Positions 1 through 9,181 are shown, numbered from the stretch's first letter. The stretch is DNA of 37,251 bases from Bacillota bacterium (GCA_012522135.1 JAAYLA010000006.1:1-37251), one strand, 5' to 3'. Notes: generated by a model from the sequence alone, not told the origin. Translations and numbers: made by a program.

Positions 1-2
1 AA

Positions 3-659
3 ATCGTTATCTTCGTAGGGCGCCTGGTATGGGAAAAGGGAGTAGACACGCTTCTGTATGCTCTGCGGCAATTGGTTACGGTGCGGCCCAAAGTGAAACT
101 GATCGTGGCGGGACGCGGTCCGATCAAGGAGGAAATGGAGGGGCTGGCCGGACGTCTGGGGATTGCGGGACACGTGCATTTCGTCGGCCACGTGGACGCC
201 GAGACGCGGGACCTTCTTTACGGCATCGCGGATGTGGCCGCTTTTCCGAGCCGGTACGAACCTTTCGGCATCGTTGCCCTGGAAGCCATGGCCGCGGGCT
301 TGCCCGTCGTCGTCGGCGATGTGGGGGGCTTAAAGGAGATCGTGGGCGCCGATGAAGTCGGCCTGCGGATAGCCCCGAGCAGCCCGGGTGCCCTTTCTGC
401 CGCCTTGCTGACCCTGCTCGACGACCGCCGCCGCGCCCAGGCCATGGCGCGGCGAGCGAAGGAGAAGGTACAGCGGGTGTTCACATGGTCGTCGGTGGCT
501 GCCCGAACCGAGCAGGTGTACGCAGAGGTGTTGCGCGAATACGAGCGCAGTGGCTGGGCAGTGCCCCCGGCATCGGACTTACGGAGAGAACCGGCGGCTA
601 TGCCCGCGGGCCGGTACGGAAGCGACAAGGGGCGGCACAACGCCTACGTGACCCGGTGA
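3..659 (+). CDS. Glycosyltransferase family 1/4-type C-terminal part (5' truncated by window edge)
   Basis: Frame open from base 3 (IVIFVGRLVWEKGVDTLLYAL...). GT-B C-terminal motifs: VGRLVWEKGVDTLL, FPSRYEPFGIVALEAMAAGLPVVVGDVGGLKEIV. Confidence 0.9.
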   Translation: MVIFVGRLVWEKGVDTLLYALRQLVTVRPKVKLIVAGRGPIKEEMEGLAGRLGIAGHVHFVGHVDAETRDLLYGIADVAAFPSRYEPFGIVALEAMAAGLPVVVGDVGGLKEIVGADEVGLRIAPSSPGALSAALLTLLDDRRRAQAMARRAKEKVQRVFTWSSVAARTEQVYAEVLREYERSGWAVPPASDLRREPAAMPAGRYGSDKGRHNAYVTR

Positions 660-724
660 CCCGGTGAGACGCCGGGCGTTGGATCCTCACCTCGAGCGGG
701 CGGCGTGCGAAGCGGCCGTCCTTT

Positions 725-1090
725 TTATGTGCCCGCGGCCACTTCGCCTCTGCGCTGCTCGGCCATTTCGCGCAGGCGCCTTCGGTGCCGCGCGCCCCAC
801 TTGTGCAACTCCCTCAAAACGGGCCCTAGAGTCCGGCCGTATTCCGTCAGCGAGTACTCTACCTTAGGAGGCACTTCGGGATAGACGCGCCGCTCGACGA
901 TGCCGTGGGCTTCGAGCTCGCGCAGGTTCTCGGTGAGCACTTTGTGGGTAATGCCGGGGACGGCGGTCCGCAGCTCTCCAAACCGCATGGTCCCCTCGAA
1001 GAACAGGTGCAGGAGGATCTGGGTTTTCCACTTGCCCACGATAGCGTCCAAGGCGGCAGCCACTTCGCAGCGTGTCGGATCGGGTCGCAT
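725..1090 (-). CDS. HxlR-family winged-helix transcriptional regulator
   Basis: 121 aa; CEVAAALDAIVGKWKTQILLHLFFEGTMRFGELRTAVPGITHKVLTENLRELEAHGIVERRVYPEVPPKVEYSLTEYG is a typical HxlR core with the conserved N-terminal Cys. Confidence 0.93.
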   Translation of the reverse strand: MRPDPTRCEVAAALDAIVGKWKTQILLHLFFEGTMRFGELRTAVPGITHKVLTENLRELEAHGIVERRVYPEVPPKVEYSLTEYGRTLGPVLRELHKWGARHRRRLREMAEQRRGEVAAGT

Positions 1091-1146
1091 AGCAGATAAC
1101 TCACCTCAGTATCCTTCGGGTAACTAGGGAACCCGGAAGTGCGTAC

Positions 1147-1176
1147 TTACTTTAGGGAGGTTACATACTTTATAAT
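1147..1176 (+). promoter_or_regulatory. Putative promoter of the first FMN reductase gene (TTACTT-N18-TATAAT)
   Basis: Perfect TATAAT at 1171-1176 with a weak -35 18 bp upstream, in the intergenic region divergent to the HxlR gene. Confidence 0.5.
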
Positions 1177-1227
1177 AGCACATGGCAAGCGGCGTGACCG
1201 TAGAATAATGGAGGAGACTGATTCACG

Positions 1228-1806
1228 GTGAAAATCGGAGTCATTGTCGGCACTACGCGCCGAACCCGTTTTGCGGACCAGCCTGCGGCATGGTTCATGG
1301 AGCTCGCTTCCTCCCGCACGGACATGGACTTTGAGCTGTTGGATTTGCGCCACTTCGAACTGCCTTTCTTCGACGAGGTTGCCTCGGGCGCGTCGGCACC
1401 TACGCAAAGCGAGGCGGGCCGCAGGTGGCAGGAAAAGCTGGCCGAGTTCGACGGCTTCGTCATCATTACGGCGGAATACAACCACGGCCCGCCGGCGGTG
1501 CTGAAAAACGCCCTCGATTACGCGTTCGTCGAGTGGCTGCGCAAACCGGTCGCGTTCGTCGGATACGGTGCCGTAGGTGCCGTGCGAGCCATCGAGCAGC
1601 TGCGGCAGATCGTCAACAACTTTGAGATGATGCCGATTCGCACGTCGGTACACATCCAAGGAGGCGACTTCATCGCGGTCGCGCAGGGCGAGAAGAGTCT
1701 GCACGACCTCACTTACCTGCCTCCTCTCGTCACGCGGATGTTAGACGAATTATCTTGGTGGGCGCGCGCTCTGAAGGTCGCACGGGAAGCGACTGTGACG
1801 GCGTAA
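1228..1806 (+). CDS. NADPH-dependent FMN reductase family protein (copy 1)
   Basis: MKIGVIVGTTRRTRFADQPAAWF...ITAEYNHGPPAVLKNALDY...KPVAFVGYGAVGAVRAIEQLR; flavodoxin-like FMN_red signature; GTG start. Confidence 0.93.
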   Translation: MKIGVIVGTTRRTRFADQPAAWFMELASSRTDMDFELLDLRHFELPFFDEVASGASAPTQSEAGRRWQEKLAEFDGFVIITAEYNHGPPAVLKNALDYAFVEWLRKPVAFVGYGAVGAVRAIEQLRQIVNNFEMMPIRTSVHIQGGDFIAVAQGEKSLHDLTYLPPLVTRMLDELSWWARALKVAREATVTA

Positions 1807-1939
1807 AGATTGCCGGCTCCGGTTCCTTGGCACGGATTGTCAAGGCCCGGGGCGGAAGGCGCCCCATAGGTGCTCCTCTCTCCGGCCATACTAGTCCGTG
1901 GATGTGTCTGGATTTCACGTGGCGGAGGAGCGGAGCACC

Positions 1940-2512
1940 ATGCTCAAAATCGGCGTGATCCTGGGCAGTACCCGGGAGGGACGCTTCGGAGACAAACCGG
2001 CCCGCTGGTTCATGAACCTCGCGGCTCAGCGCACCGATATGGAGTGCGAGCTGCTCGACCTGCGGGACTACAAGATGCCATTCTTCAACGAGGTGGCTTC
2101 GAACGCGTGGGCGCCCACACAGAATCCAGAAGGCAGGCGCTGGCAGGAAAAGATCGCGACCTTCGACGGCTACGTGATTATCGCGCCCGAGTACAACCAC
2201 GCGCCCCCAGCCGTGCTCAAGAATGCCTTGGACTACGCTTACGTCGAGTGGATCCGTAAGCCCGTCGCCTTTGTCGGGTACGGTTCCGTCGGCGCCGCGC
2301 GGTCGATTGAGCAGCTGCGCCTGATCGTGAACGAACTGCAGATGGCGCCGATCCGGGCCGCCGTGCACATTCAGGGCGGCGATTTTTTGGCGGTGGCGGG
2401 CGGCCAGAAGAACTTGGACGATCTGACGTACTTGCCGCCGCTCGTAACGACCATGCTCGACGAGCTGGCTTGGTGGGCATCCGCGTTGAAGAAGGCGCGG
2501 GAACAGGGTTAA
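1940..2512 (+). CDS. NADPH-dependent FMN reductase family protein (copy 2, tandem paralogue)
   Basis: MLKIGVILGSTREGRFGDKPARWF...APEYNHAPPAVLKNALDYAYVEW; start placed at ATG 1940 after the purine-rich ggcggaggagcgg, not the ORF-track start at 1898. Confidence 0.92.
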   Translation: MLKIGVILGSTREGRFGDKPARWFMNLAAQRTDMECELLDLRDYKMPFFNEVASNAWAPTQNPEGRRWQEKIATFDGYVIIAPEYNHAPPAVLKNALDYAYVEWIRKPVAFVGYGSVGAARSIEQLRLIVNELQMAPIRAAVHIQGGDFLAVAGGQKNLDDLTYLPPLVTTMLDELAWWASALKKAREQG

Positions 2513-2530
2513 GCGGTCCGCACGGTACCA

Positions 2531-2586
2531 GGGGTGAGTGGCTCGGTAGGACGTCACTCGCCTCCGGCCGCTCAGCCGCTCACCCC
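2531..2586. terminator. Candidate hairpin between convergent genes
   Basis: GGGGTGAGTGGCT (2531-2543) pairs with AGCCGCTCACCCC (2574-2586) with one G.U; 30-nt loop, no clear U-tract. Confidence 0.4.
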
Positions 2587-2601
2587 GGGCGGTGCGAAGG
2601 G

Positions 2602-4215
2602 CTAGCCTACGCTGATCACCTGGCGTTCGGACTCCGGCAGCGGGGCGAAAAACTCGGCCGCTTCCAGCCAAGGAAAAATGCCTGCCGTCTCCTCCCGAAA
2701 GGCCAGCCAGCCGGCGTCGACCGTGCCGTTGACCAGCATGTCGTAAAGCTGCAGAAAGCTTGCCAGGTGCTCCTTCGTGCGGCGTTCGGCGTAGGCCACG
2801 GTCGTTCCTGTCTTCATGATGAATGCCCAGTCGCTGCTCTGCGCCAAGAGGAGTTCCCTGGCCGCCTGGTTGAGGGCGCGGCGTGCCAGGCCTTCGCTTT
2901 CCCGGAAACGCAAGACCAAGTCGAGCAGCTTGTCGGATGCCGACGCGAGGTGCCTGTAAATCCAATCGTTGCAGCCGTCGAGCCACACTTCGCTGTAACC
3001 GTTCAGTCCCCAGCTCGATTGGGACGGCTCGGCGTGTTGATTGACGGGAAAGGCGCTCAGATACTCGCCGGCGGTGATCATGTCCACGACAGGCGTCTCG
3101 GCCAAACGGCGCACCACTCCGTCCAGGAAGTAGGGACCTTCGAACCACCAATGGCCGAACAGTTCCGCGTCATAAGGTGCGACGATGACGGGTGGCCTGT
3201 CCATAATGCTCCTCAAGTACTCGCTTTGCCGTTCCCTGTTGAAGACGAAGTTGGCGGCGTGAAGGTACGCCTTGCTTTTCGCCCGCTCCGGGTCGTACAG
3301 CTCTTTGTGTTCCGTCTTCCCCGTGATGCGGTGGTACTTGATGCCCGTGTTCGTGCGCAGTCCGTGGGGCAGGTTCGGAGCGATCGTCTCCCACGGCAGA
3401 TCAAAGCCGACGTCGCGGTAAAATTCCCTGTAGTCAAAGTCTCCAGGGTACCCCTCGTCCATGCTCCACACTTGCTTCGACGATTCGCCGTCCCGCCCGA
3501 AGAACGCCACCCCCGCCGGGGAGATGAGCGGCGCATACACTCCGTAACGGGGCCGGCGGCTCGCATGCAGCAGGCCGTGGCCGTCGACGAACGTGTAGCG
3601 GATGCCTTCCTCGGCCAGCCAGCGGTCGTGGCCGGGGAAGTACCCGCACTCCGGGAGCCAGAAACCCCGGGGATTCCGGGCGAAGGCGCGCCGGTAAGCC
3701 TCTGCGCCGATGCGGACTTGGGCCCGGGCCATCTCCGGTGTCGCGGTCATTAACGGAAGGTACCCGTGGGTTGCCCCGCTCGCCACGATTTCGAGGCGGC
3801 CCGTATCCTGCAGGCGGCGAAAACCGTTCAGAATGCGGCCGCGGTACCGGTCCCAGACGGCGGCCACTGTCCGAAACCGCTCTAGGTACATCCGGGCGAG
3901 GCGGTGAACGTGGGGATGGTGTCCGGTCCGCGCCACTTCTTTCGCCGCCAGGTCTTCCAGGTTCGCCAGGTAACGACGGTAGCGGTGACACAGGAGGTCG
4001 TCCTCCAGCATCGCGGCCAACGTAGGCGTTATCGACATGGTCAGGCGGTACGGGACGCCGTCGTTTTCCCACCCCTCCATGATTAGCAAGAGCGGTATGT
4101 ACGTTTCGGTGATCGCCTCGTACAGCCAGTCCTCTTCCAGGGTGTACTCTCGTTCGGTATGTTTCACGTAAGGCAGGTGGGCGTGGAGTATAAGTACCAA
4201 GTAGCCTGCGGGCAC
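2602..4215 (-). CDS. Glycoside hydrolase family 57, 1,4-alpha-glucan branching enzyme-like
   Basis: YLVLILHAHLPYVKH N-terminus, WLPECGYFPGHDRWL, APYDAELFGHWWFEGP motifs of GH57. GTG start at 4215 preferred because AGGAGG lies 8 nt upstream on the minus strand; the ORF-track TTG at 4236 precedes this SD. Confidence 0.92.
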   Translation of the reverse strand: MPAGYLVLILHAHLPYVKHTEREYTLEEDWLYEAITETYIPLLLIMEGWENDGVPYRLTMSITPTLAAMLEDDLLCHRYRRYLANLEDLAAKEVARTGHHPHVHRLARMYLERFRTVAAVWDRYRGRILNGFRRLQDTGRLEIVASGATHGYLPLMTATPEMARAQVRIGAEAYRRAFARNPRGFWLPECGYFPGHDRWLAEEGIRYTFVDGHGLLHASRRPRYGVYAPLISPAGVAFFGRDGESSKQVWSMDEGYPGDFDYREFYRDVGFDLPWETIAPNLPHGLRTNTGIKYHRITGKTEHKELYDPERAKSKAYLHAANFVFNRERQSEYLRSIMDRPPVIVAPYDAELFGHWWFEGPYFLDGVVRRLAETPVVDMITAGEYLSAFPVNQHAEPSQSSWGLNGYSEVWLDGCNDWIYRHLASASDKLLDLVLRFRESEGLARRALNQAARELLLAQSSDWAFIMKTGTTVAYAERRTKEHLASFLQLYDMLVNGTVDAGWLAFREETAGIFPWLEAAEFFAPLPESERQVISVG

Positions 4216-4261
4216 GGGAAAAACCTCCTGGTCCAAAGTGTAAGGTAGGGACGGCTGCCCT

Positions 4262-4786
4262 TTACAGGAAGACGGATCCGCCTCCCCGGTATTGGCCGTG
4301 TCTTGACCGTTCGAGCACTTCGTCGATGGTCGTCCAAGCGGCGTCGATGCGCTCCGATTCCCGGCCAGTCGGCGTGCGGACGGGAAGGGACTGCAGAAGC
4401 ACCAGGAATTCCGAGCCCCAGCCTACTCCAATTTCCGCACGGAAGATGCTCCCCGGGCGGTCGTGCACGAGGTACCGGCTGCCTGTTTCCCCGACTCCGA
4501 CCTCGTGGGACAGAACGCTGTTGCCTCCGCCGGCCAGCTCCACAAGGCGCAGGCACAGGGGAGCGTCGGAGACGGTCCGCGCCTGCGCCATGGTTTGGGG
4601 CGTCACTTCCCATGAGGCGAACAGCGTCGCGGGATCGCGCACGAGGAGAATGAGACGATTTTCGCCGTACTGCTCGGGCAACGGCGGGCTAGTGGGAATG
4701 CTGGGCGCGCGTTCAGCGTCTGCCGGGTGGGTTTCGCTTCTTTCACCGCCAACACTTAACGATCCCGGTGGGGGTACGACGGACAC
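4262..4786 (-). CDS. DUF4912 domain-containing protein
   Basis: NRLILLVRDPATLFASWEVTPQTM... and YLVHDRPGSIFRAEIGVGWGSEFLVLLQS resemble DUF4912; GTG start with GGAGG upstream; upstream of the GH57 gene on the same strand. Confidence 0.8.
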   Translation of the reverse strand: MSVVPPPGSLSVGGERSETHPADAERAPSIPTSPPLPEQYGENRLILLVRDPATLFASWEVTPQTMAQARTVSDAPLCLRLVELAGGGNSVLSHEVGVGETGSRYLVHDRPGSIFRAEIGVGWGSEFLVLLQSLPVRTPTGRESERIDAAWTTIDEVLERSRHGQYRGGGSVFL

Positions 4787-4958
4787 GAGGGCACCTCCAT
4801 GCAGTCCTTACGTGGAAAAAGGCAGCTCCAAAGGCCGTGCGGCGTCAAAGCTGCGCTTGGCTTGGCCGCGCTCTTCAGCTAGCCTATCCGACGGGCGAGT
4901 GGGGTATACGGGGGGACCGGCGCATGATCATGGCGGAAGTGGGAAGCCTAGCGGGAAA

Positions 4959-5702
4959 ATGTACGTCCACACAGACTATCATACCCACACCTGCCATAGC
5001 GACGGCCAAGGAACGGTCGACGAGAATGCGGCTGCGGCGGTCCGGGCGGGGCTGCGCGCCGTGGGCATCGCGGACCACGGACCGGCGAGCCTGTTCGGTA
5101 TCGGCGTGCCGTCCCTTTCGCACTTTGCCCGCATACGCCGCGAGGTCGACAGGGCGCGGCGGCGTTGGCCCCAAGTGCGCATCCTGTTCGGGGTCGAAGC
5201 CAATCTGATCTCCCTGCGCGGCGACCTCGACGTACCCGAGGAAATGCAGAATGATTTCGACTTCGTCTTGGCCGGCCTGCATCCTTACGTGCGGCCGCTC
5301 TCTTTACACGACGGCTTGGCACTCGGTTGTGTCCGCCTTATGGAACGGCTGTCCTCGCTGCCGCGCAGCAAGGCCCGGGCCAAGAATACCGACGCGCTCA
5401 TTCGGGCCGTGTACAGAAACCACATTGACGTGATCACGCATCCCGGCTATCGCATCCCCGTGGACACGCGGGCGCTGGCCCGGGCGTGCGCCGAGGTCGG
5501 AACGGCCCTAGAAATCAACTCGAGTCACGACCACATTACGCTCGAGTACGTCGAGATCGCCGCCGCCCAAGGGGCAACCTTTGTTATCGGCAGCGACGCC
5601 CACATCCCCGACCGGGTGGGCCGGTTTGAGCGGGCGCTGGCACTGGCCAAGGCCGCCGGGCTGACCCCCCGTGAGGTCTTAAACGCAGAGGATAGGCCGT
5701 AG
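4959..5702 (+). CDS. PHP-domain metal-dependent phosphoesterase
   Basis: MYVHTDYHTHTCHSDGQGT...GIADHGP...GVEANLI...ITHPGYR...EINSSH...GSDAHIPDRVG: PHP metal-ligand motifs. Start set at ATG 4959; upstream part of ORF 4326-5702 overlaps other genes. Confidence 0.9.
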   Translation: MYVHTDYHTHTCHSDGQGTVDENAAAAVRAGLRAVGIADHGPASLFGIGVPSLSHFARIRREVDRARRRWPQVRILFGVEANLISLRGDLDVPEEMQNDFDFVLAGLHPYVRPLSLHDGLALGCVRLMERLSSLPRSKARAKNTDALIRAVYRNHIDVITHPGYRIPVDTRALARACAEVGTALEINSSHDHITLEYVEIAAAQGATFVIGSDAHIPDRVGRFERALALAKAAGLTPREVLNAEDRP

Positions 5703-5796
5703 GCCCGATGCGCTCCTCCCGGTGCGGCGCGGGACGCGTCTGCGCTTGTGCCCGGCTCGTCGGTTGGTGTACACTCTACTAAAGGGGGAGGGGTAC

Positions 5797-6687
5797 GTGC
5801 CGGACGTGCGATTCGTCATCATCACGGGGCTGTCGGGAGCGGGCAAGTCCACGGCGATGCGGGTGCTCGAAGACATCGGCTTTTTCTGCGTCGACAACTT
5901 GCCTCCCGCGCTGATCCCGAAGTTCGCGGAGCTCTGCGCGCAAACGGACGGCCGCATCACGAAGGCGGCGGTGGTTTGCGACATCCGCAGCGGCGGCTTT
6001 TTTGACTCGCTGTTCTGCGCGCTTTCCGACCTCGAGCGCGGGGGCTTTAGCTACGAGATACTGTTTCTCGAAGCGACAGACGAAGTGCTTGTGCGCCGGT
6101 ACAAGGAGTCACGCCGGCGGCATCCGTTGGACGGCGACGCGGGCACTTTGGAGGCGATTGCGCTCGAGCGGCAAAAGCTCTCGGAACTCCGCGGCTCGGC
6201 CCGCCACATCGTCGACACATCCCACATGAACCTGCATGAACTGCGAGACGAGATCGTATCTTTGTTTTCCGAAGGACAGCGGCCGCGCATGCGGGTACAC
6301 GTCATGTCCTTCGGTTTCAAACGCGGGCTGCCGCTCGATGCCGATCTGGTCTTCGACGTACGTTTCCTGCCCAACCCGTATTACGTGGACAGTTTGCGCC
6401 CCATCGACGGTACCGACCCGAGGGTGCGCGACTATGTCTTCAAGTGGCCGGTAACGCAGCGCTTCCTGGAGATTCTGACCGAGTTTATCGAATTCCACCT
6501 GCCCCACTTTGAGAACGAAGGCCGCAGCCTGCTTAACATCGCTATCGGCTGCACCGGCGGGCAGCACCGTTCCGTCGCGATTGCCGATTACCTGGGCGAG
6601 CAGATAACGAACCTGGGCTATACCGTGCGCACGATACACCGCGACGCCATGGCTGCGACCGCCGCCTATCAGGGCGCTTCGTCATAA
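5797..6687 (+). CDS. rapZ: RNase adapter protein RapZ / YvcJ-type nucleotide-binding protein
   Basis: FVIITGLSGAGKSTAMRVLEDIGFFCVDNLPPALIPKF ... IGCTGGQHRSVAIADYL; GTG 5797 after gggggagggg. Confidence 0.95.
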   Translation: MPDVRFVIITGLSGAGKSTAMRVLEDIGFFCVDNLPPALIPKFAELCAQTDGRITKAAVVCDIRSGGFFDSLFCALSDLERGGFSYEILFLEATDEVLVRRYKESRRRHPLDGDAGTLEAIALERQKLSELRGSARHIVDTSHMNLHELRDEIVSLFSEGQRPRMRVHVMSFGFKRGLPLDADLVFDVRFLPNPYYVDSLRPIDGTDPRVRDYVFKWPVTQRFLEILTEFIEFHLPHFENEGRSLLNIAIGCTGGQHRSVAIADYLGEQITNLGYTVRTIHRDAMAATAAYQGASS

Positions 6688-6745
6688 GGTCGCGTCGTCT
6701 CTCCCTCTGCGTGGCGCCGGTACCGGCCTTGGAATAGGGTGTGCA

Positions 6746-8098
6746 ATGCGCATGAACTCGTGGCTCAAGTGGCTCTATCCGGGACTGCGCGTGAAGCGTT
6801 GGGTCTTGCTCAGCTTGCTCGGGGTATTCATGGTGAGCGCCGGCGTCGCGCTCCTGGCCGGCGTCGAGGTACTCGGCGTCGTCGAGCGTTGGATGATCCG
6901 GCAGGTCGTGGCCTTCACCGGCCGGTTTCCAAGCGGCATTATCGATGTCGCAGCCGTCATCACTCTTCTTATCGGACTTACCCTCGCGATCATCGGCTTT
7001 CGGCAGACGACCCGATCCATTCTGTCCGCCCTGGCTCCCGAGGCCGTCTCGCAACTGGCGGATATTTTGTACGAGAAAAGGTACCGGCGCCGCGGCCCCA
7101 AGGTAGTGGCTATCGGCGGCGGTACCGGGCTGAGCACTTTGCTGCGCGGCCTCAAGGAACATACGGCCAACATCACTGCGATCGTCGCCGTATCCGACGA
7201 CGGCGGCAGTTCAGGACGGCTCCGTGACGAGCTCGGCGTGCCGCCGCCGGGCGACATACGCAACACCCTCCTTGCCCTCGCCGAGGCCGAGCCTTTGATG
7301 CAGCGGCTGTTCGAGTACCGCTTTGAAGGAAAAGGCGCGCTGGCGGGCCACAGCTTTGGAAATCTGCTGATCGCGGCGCTCACCGACATAACGGGCGACT
7401 TCGAAGCCGCAGTGCGCGAGTCGAGCCGCGTTTTGGCCATTTGCGGGCAGGTTGTACCGGCCACTTTGGACGACGTCAGCCTGCGGGCCGAGTTTACGGA
7501 CGGTACCCGTATTTTGGGCGAAAGCCGCATTCCCCAGGTGGGCAAGCCGATTCGCCGGGTGAGCCTCGAACCTGCCGAGGTGAAGGCAAACCCCGACGCC
7601 CTGCGGGCTGTGGAAGAGGCCGACCTCATCATCCTGGGACCCGGGAGCCTCTATACGAGCGTTCTGCCGAACTTGCTCATCGCCGACTTGGCGGAGGCCG
7701 TCCGGCGGTCGTCGGCACCGAAAGTTTACGTGTGCAATGTCATGACCCAGCCGGGCGAGACCCAAAACTACACGGCGGTCGATCATGTGCGCGCGCTCAT
7801 CGATCACGTAGGGCATGGGATGTTTGAGTACGTGCTGATGAACAGCGCGACCATTCCCCGCAGCAAGGCCGCGCAGTACCAGGCCCAAGGAGCAACGTGG
7901 ATCGCACCGGCCACCCGCGAGCTGGCGGCTATGGGTTTGAGGCCAGTCGTGGCACCCCTCATCTCGGCGGAAAACTTCACGCGGCACGCGTCGGATCGGT
8001 TGGCCGAGGCGGTCTTGGGGATCTTGGCAGACGAGGTGCGCAGCGCGCGCGGCGAGCGGTTTCCCGGGCGGAAGAGCACGGCGGAAGGGACGGTATGA
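6746..8098 (+). CDS. yvcK: YvcK/CofD-like family protein with N-terminal transmembrane region
   Basis: VVAIGGGTGLSTLLRGLKEHTANITAIVAVSDDGGSSGRLRDELGVPPPGDIRN; two hydrophobic N-terminal segments; lies between rapZ and whiA. Confidence 0.95.
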   Translation: MRMNSWLKWLYPGLRVKRWVLLSLLGVFMVSAGVALLAGVEVLGVVERWMIRQVVAFTGRFPSGIIDVAAVITLLIGLTLAIIGFRQTTRSILSALAPEAVSQLADILYEKRYRRRGPKVVAIGGGTGLSTLLRGLKEHTANITAIVAVSDDGGSSGRLRDELGVPPPGDIRNTLLALAEAEPLMQRLFEYRFEGKGALAGHSFGNLLIAALTDITGDFEAAVRESSRVLAICGQVVPATLDDVSLRAEFTDGTRILGESRIPQVGKPIRRVSLEPAEVKANPDALRAVEEADLIILGPGSLYTSVLPNLLIADLAEAVRRSSAPKVYVCNVMTQPGETQNYTAVDHVRALIDHVGHGMFEYVLMNSATIPRSKAAQYQAQGATWIAPATRELAAMGLRPVVAPLISAENFTRHASDRLAEAVLGILADEVRSARGERFPGRKSTAEGTV

Positions 8099-8105
8099 GT
8101 CCGCA

Positions 8106-9041
8106 GTGGCTTTCTCGACACAAGTAAAGGGCGAGCTGGCCCGTTACATGCCCGAAAAGCGGTGCTGCCAGCTGACCGAATTGGGAGCGATTTTGGCACT
8201 GGAAGGCCGGGGCGTCCGCTCTGAAGCAGGTTGGGACGTCGAAGTGACCTTGACCAACACGGCCGCGGCGCGCAAGGCATTCCTATTGTTTAAGCAGTTA
8301 CTCGGCCCGCGTCCCGTGCAGTTGGGGAAGGCGGGAAAGGTAGCAGGCAGGCCTTCGTACGTGGTGCGCATTCCGTCTCCGACGGAGCAGGAACTCGAGG
8401 TGCTGCGGTCGGCTCGGCGCCAGGTCGGGGCGGGAGGGATGACCTCGCCCGAGCGCGTCTGCTGCTCCCGGGCCGTGGTCCGGGCGGCCCTACTTTGTCG
8501 CGGCTCCTTTGCCGATCCCGCCCGGCAAAATCACGTTGAGATGCAGCTAGATGAGGCAAGCATCTCGGCGGTCGAGGGCACGTTCGCCCGGCTCGGGATT
8601 ACCGTCGGGCGCATGACGCGGCGGGGTGAACCGGTTCTCTATCTGAAAGACGGCGATTCCATCGTGGACCTCCTTCAGCAGACCGGAGCCCACCAAGCGC
8701 TCTTGCAGTATGAGAACGTCCGCATCGCCAAGGACGTGCGCAACTCCATCAATCGGCTCGTAAACTGTGAGACGGCCAACGTAGATAAGACGGTTTCGGC
8801 TGCCATAGCACAACTGGACGCCATTCGCAAGATCGACGCCCGACGGGGCCTCCAGTCCCTCGGACCGAAGCTACAGGAAGTGGCCGTACTCAGGGCGCGC
8901 CATCCCTACGCCACTTTGCAGGAGCTTGCCGAAATGACCGATCCGCCGGTAAGCCGGTCCACGGTGCGGTATCGTCTGGCCCGCCTGATGAAAATAGCGG
9001 AAGATTTGCCAGACCGTGGGAGCGACTCGGCAGGAGAATAG
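8106..9041 (+). CDS. whiA: DNA-binding protein WhiA
   Basis: FSTQVKGELARYMPEKRCCQLTELGAIL ... NRLVNCETANVDKTVSAA ... LAEMTDPPVSRSTVRYRL; conserved rapZ-yvcK-whiA order; GTG start. Confidence 0.96.
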   Translation: MAFSTQVKGELARYMPEKRCCQLTELGAILALEGRGVRSEAGWDVEVTLTNTAAARKAFLLFKQLLGPRPVQLGKAGKVAGRPSYVVRIPSPTEQELEVLRSARRQVGAGGMTSPERVCCSRAVVRAALLCRGSFADPARQNHVEMQLDEASISAVEGTFARLGITVGRMTRRGEPVLYLKDGDSIVDLLQQTGAHQALLQYENVRIAKDVRNSINRLVNCETANVDKTVSAAIAQLDAIRKIDARRGLQSLGPKLQEVAVLRARHPYATLQELAEMTDPPVSRSTVRYRLARLMKIAEDLPDRGSDSAGE

Positions 9042-9101
9042 GGGATAAAACGAGAAAGAAGCAGCGATGCTCTCTCCAAGGGGGTCCGGGTGTGCCCCTG
9101 G

Positions 9102-9137
9102 CGGGACATTATTTTGCAGTGTGGGACGCTGTCTATC
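9102..9137 (+). promoter_or_regulatory. Putative CggR operator
   Basis: CGGGAC-N6-TTGC-N4-TGGGAC-N6-TATC, same spacing as the B. subtilis operator pattern CGGGAC-N6-TGTC-N4-CGGGAC-N6-TGTC with 4 mismatches; 44 nt upstream of the cggR-like start. Confidence 0.6.
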
Positions 9138-9181
9138 CCAATGCTCGTCGCGTTGGGTAGCGCCATGTCTCACGGGTCAGG

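Noticed and set aside
1730-3151. 473-aa minus-strand ORF
   Set aside because: Overlaps the second FMN reductase and GH57 in a non-coding frame; Arg/Gly-rich with no domain motifs.
2470-3753. 427-aa plus-strand ORF
   Set aside because: Antisense to the GH57 gene; composition and lack of recognisable motifs fit a high-GC shadow ORF.
4326-4958. N-terminal extension of the PHP ORF
   Set aside because: Overlaps the minus-strand DUF4912 gene; the PHP domain starts at MYVHTDYHTHTCHSDG (4959).
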